DNA from: Hyphomicrobiaceae bacterium
GTDB lineage: Bacteria > Pseudomonadota > Alphaproteobacteria > Rhizobiales > Hyphomicrobiaceae
Reading direction: 5' to 3'
Assembly (NCBI GenBank): GCA_025359005.1
Contig: JANYHP010000546.1
Span: 1 to 15,000 of the forward strand
DNA length: 15,000 bases
Shown: positions 13,013-15,000 of the stretch, piece after piece
Layout of the letters: each line of letters begins with the position of its first letter
Position numbering within the stretch: the first letter of the stretch is position 1
Notes under the pieces: generated by a model
Seen by the model: the letters and a program-made list of their open reading frames with translations, nothing else
Told to the model about the DNA's origin: nothing
Databases searched by the model: none
Made by a program: the position numbers and the translations under genes

Positions 13013-15000
13013 ATGTTCAATATCCACCGCGTGGAACTCGAGTGGGCCGGCCGCAAGCTGCGCCTCGAAACCGGCCACATGGCCCGCCAGGCCGATGCCG
13101 CCGTCGTCGCGCAATACGGCGAGACGAGCGTGCTGGCGACCGTCGTCGGCGCCAAGAGCGCAAAGCCCGGTATCGATTTCTTCCCGCTGACCGTCAACTA
13201 TCAGGAAAAGACTTACGCCGCGGGCAAGATCCCCGGCGGCTACTTCAAGCGCGAAGGCCGCCCGACCGAAAAGGAAACGCTGACCTCGCGGCTGATCGAC
13301 CGCCCCATCCGCCCACTCTTCGTTGAAGGCTTCAAGAACGAAGTGCAAGTCGTGATCACGGTGTTGAGCCACGACTTGGAAAATGATCCAGACGTGCTCG
13401 GCATGGTGGCCGCGTCCGCAGCCCTGACACTGTCGGGCCTGCCGTTCCTCGGCCCGATCGCCGGCGCCCGCGTCGGCTACATCAACGGCCAGTTCGTGCT
13501 GAACCCGATGATCGACGAGATGGCCAACAGCGATCTCGACCTCGTCATCGCCGGCACGCAGGACGCCGTGATGATGGTCGAATCGGAAGCCAAGGAGCTG
13601 ACCGAGCAGGTCATGCTCGACGCGGTGATGTTCGGCCATCGCGGCTTCCAGCCGGTCATCGACGGTATCATCCGGCTGGCCGAGAAGGCCGCCAAGGACC
13701 AGTGGGACTACACGCCGCCCGACCTCAGCGCCGAGAAGGCGAAAATGGGCGCGCTGATCACCGAAGACTTGCGCAAGGCTTTTGCGACGCCGGTCAAACA
13801 GGCCCGCCAGGATCTGATCTCGGTGGCCAAGAAGAAGGCCATGGCGGCCCTGGCACCGGAAGGCACCGAACCGGCGATGATCGCCAAGCTCGGCTCGGTC
13901 TTCAAGCAGCTCGAGCAGGATGTGGTGCGCGGCGACATCATCGCCACCTCCAAGCGCATCGACGGGCGCGACCTGAAGACGGTGCGCCAGATCAGCTCGA
14001 ACGTTCACGTGCTGCCGCGCACGCACGGATCGGCGCTGTTCACGCGCGGTGAAACCCAGGCCCTCGTCGTAGCAACGCTCGGCACCGGCGACGACGAACA
14101 GTACGTCGACAGCCTGGAAGGCACCAAGAAAGAGCGCTTCCTGCTGCACTACAACTTCCCTCCATACTCGGTCGGCGAAACCGGCCGCATGGGCTCGCCC
14201 GGTCGCCGCGAAATCGGCCACGGCAAGCTGGCATGGCGCGCGATTCGTCCGTTGCTGCCCAAGGCCGACGAGTTCCCCTACGTGATCCGCGTCGTGTCGG
14301 AAATCACCGAGTCGAACGGCTCATCGTCGATGGCGACGGTGTGCGGCACCTCGCTGGCGTTGATGGATGCGGGCGTGCCGCTGAAGCGTCCGGTGGCGGG
14401 CATCGCCATGGGCCTCATCAAGGAAGGTAACAGCTTTGCCGTTCTGTCCGACATCCTGGGCGATGAAGATCACCTCGGCGACATGGACTTCAAAGTGGCC
14501 GGCACCGAGCGGGGCATCACCTCGCTGCAGATGGACATCAAGATCACCGGCATCACCGAAGAGATCATGAAGGTGGCGCTGGAACAGGCGCATGGCGGCC
14601 GCATCCACATCCTCGGCGAAATGGCCAAGGCGATGACGGGGGCACGCGCCGAACTCGGCGAGCACGCGCCGCGCATCGAGACGATCAAGATCCCCGTCGA
14701 CAAGATCCGCGAAGTGATCGGCTCGGGCGGCTCGGTGATCCGCTCGATCGTCGAAGAAAGCGGCGCCAAGGTCGACATCGAGGATGACGGCACGGTCAAG
14801 GTTGCCGGCTCCAAGAAAGAGCAGATCGACAAGGCCATGGACCGCATCAAGGCGATCACCATGGAGCCCGAGGTCGGCCAGATCTACAAGGGCAAGGTCG
14901 TCAAGCTGATGGAGTTCGGCGCGTTCGTGAACTTCTTCGGCGCCAAGGACGGTCTGGTGCATGTGTCGCAACTGAGCGCGACGACGCGGCCGAACCATCC
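13013..15000 (+). CDS. pnp: Polyribonucleotide nucleotidyltransferase (PNPase), 3' end beyond window
   Basis: PNPase degrades RNA 3' to 5' by phosphorolysis and is a core part of bacterial RNA turnover. 662 codons are visible of an expected 700 or so. The first RNase PH-like core spans about 1-210, with the helical linker following. The second core includes FPPYSVGETGRMGSPGRREIG, SNGSSSMATVCG, and D480-x5-D486-x5-D492 in SDILGDEDHLGDMDF, where D486 and D492 coincide with the catalytic aspartates of the E. coli enzyme. The KH domain has the GSGG loop at 570-573, and the S1 domain begins near 621 (VGQIYKGKVVKLMEFGAFV) and is cut by the window end. GAGAGAGA about 9 nt before the ATG is the ribosome-binding site. 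It follows rpsO with a long leader. Confidence 0.99.
   Translation, partial: MFNIHRVELEWAGRKLRLETGHMARQADAAVVAQYGETSVLATVVGAKSAKPGIDFFPLTVNYQEKTYAAGKIPGGYFKREGRPTEKETLTSRLIDRPIRPLFVEGFKNEVQVVITVLSHDLENDPDVLGMVAASAALTLSGLPFLGPIAGARVGYINGQFVLNPMIDEMANSDLDLVIAGTQDAVMMVESEAKELTEQVMLDAVMFGHRGFQPVIDGIIRLAEKAAKDQWDYTPPDLSAEKAKMGALITEDLRKAFATPVKQARQDLISVAKKKAMAALAPEGTEPAMIAKLGSVFKQLEQDVVRGDIIATSKRIDGRDLKTVRQISSNVHVLPRTHGSALFTRGETQALVVATLGTGDDEQYVDSLEGTKKERFLLHYNFPPYSVGETGRMGSPGRREIGHGKLAWRAIRPLLPKADEFPYVIRVVSEITESNGSSSMATVCGTSLALMDAGVPLKRPVAGIAMGLIKEGNSFAVLSDILGDEDHLGDMDFKVAGTERGITSLQMDIKITGITEEIMKVALEQAHGGRIHILGEMAKAMTGARAELGEHAPRIETIKIPVDKIREVIGSGGSVIRSIVEESGAKVDIEDDGTVKVAGSKKEQIDKAMDRIKAITMEPEVGQIYKGKVVKLMEFGAFVNFFGAKDGLVHVSQLSATTRPNH

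Noticed and set aside
12680..14221. A 513-codon minus-strand open frame
   Set aside because: Antisense to pnp; rich in His/Asp/Arg as expected for the complement of a GC-rich gene, with no recognisable domain.

Overview
The window reads as a GC-rich alphaproteobacterial chromosome, most likely of the Hyphomicrobiales (Rhizobiales). Three things point there: the rpsO-pnp pair at the right end, a serine-glyoxylate-type aminotransferase close to those of serine-cycle methylotrophs, and intergenic hairpin repeats bounded by CTAGAGC/GCTCTAG of a kind common in rhizobia. Almost all coding capacity is explained by eleven genes; two of them are cut by or close to a window edge or damaged.

Left block (1-6246): a metabolic cluster. 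On the minus strand, in transcription order, lie a class V aminotransferase (2461-1241), an FCD-type GntR regulator (1222-545) and the alpha half of a sulfopyruvate/phosphonopyruvate decarboxylase-like thiamine-diphosphate enzyme (467 to beyond base 1). Divergently, on the plus strand, lies a 987-residue FAD plus iron-sulfur 2-hydroxyacid dehydrogenase of the GlcD/YdiJ type (2571-5534). Convergent with it is an SDR protein (6246-5545) whose usual catalytic Tyr and Lys are missing. The 109 bp between the divergent starts carry a near-consensus minus-strand promoter (TTGACG, 17 bp, CATAAT) whose -10 sits inside a perfect inverted repeat with 9-bp arms, a natural operator for the cluster's GntR protein. 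Together the enzymes could oxidise a 2-hydroxyacid to a 2-oxoacid, exchange it with an amino acid, and decarboxylate it. A C3-sulfonate or C3-phosphonate pathway fits this set, but the substrate is an inference.

Middle block (6247-9129): a spacer with three 15-bp tandem repeats, an FkbM-family methyltransferase (minus), a divergent HAD-IIA protein with a Trp in place of the second motif I Asp (plus), and a toxin-first type II toxin-antitoxin operon (RelE/HigB-like toxin and XRE antitoxin, overlapping by ATGA) with its own promoter.

Right block (9130-15000): a 410-bp spacer full of dispersed-repeat material, a 589-residue acyl-CoA dehydrogenase of the DmdC-like long subfamily, a convergent strong hairpin, and a DUF3592-like membrane protein gene broken by an in-frame TAG at codon 11. 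The spacer after that contains a possible LexA box, and rpsO follows with a structured leader whose right arm abuts the ribosome-binding site. Last is pnp, cut by the window end and preceded by a 304-bp leader with a strong hairpin. No tRNA, rRNA, CRISPR array, transposase or phage gene was seen.
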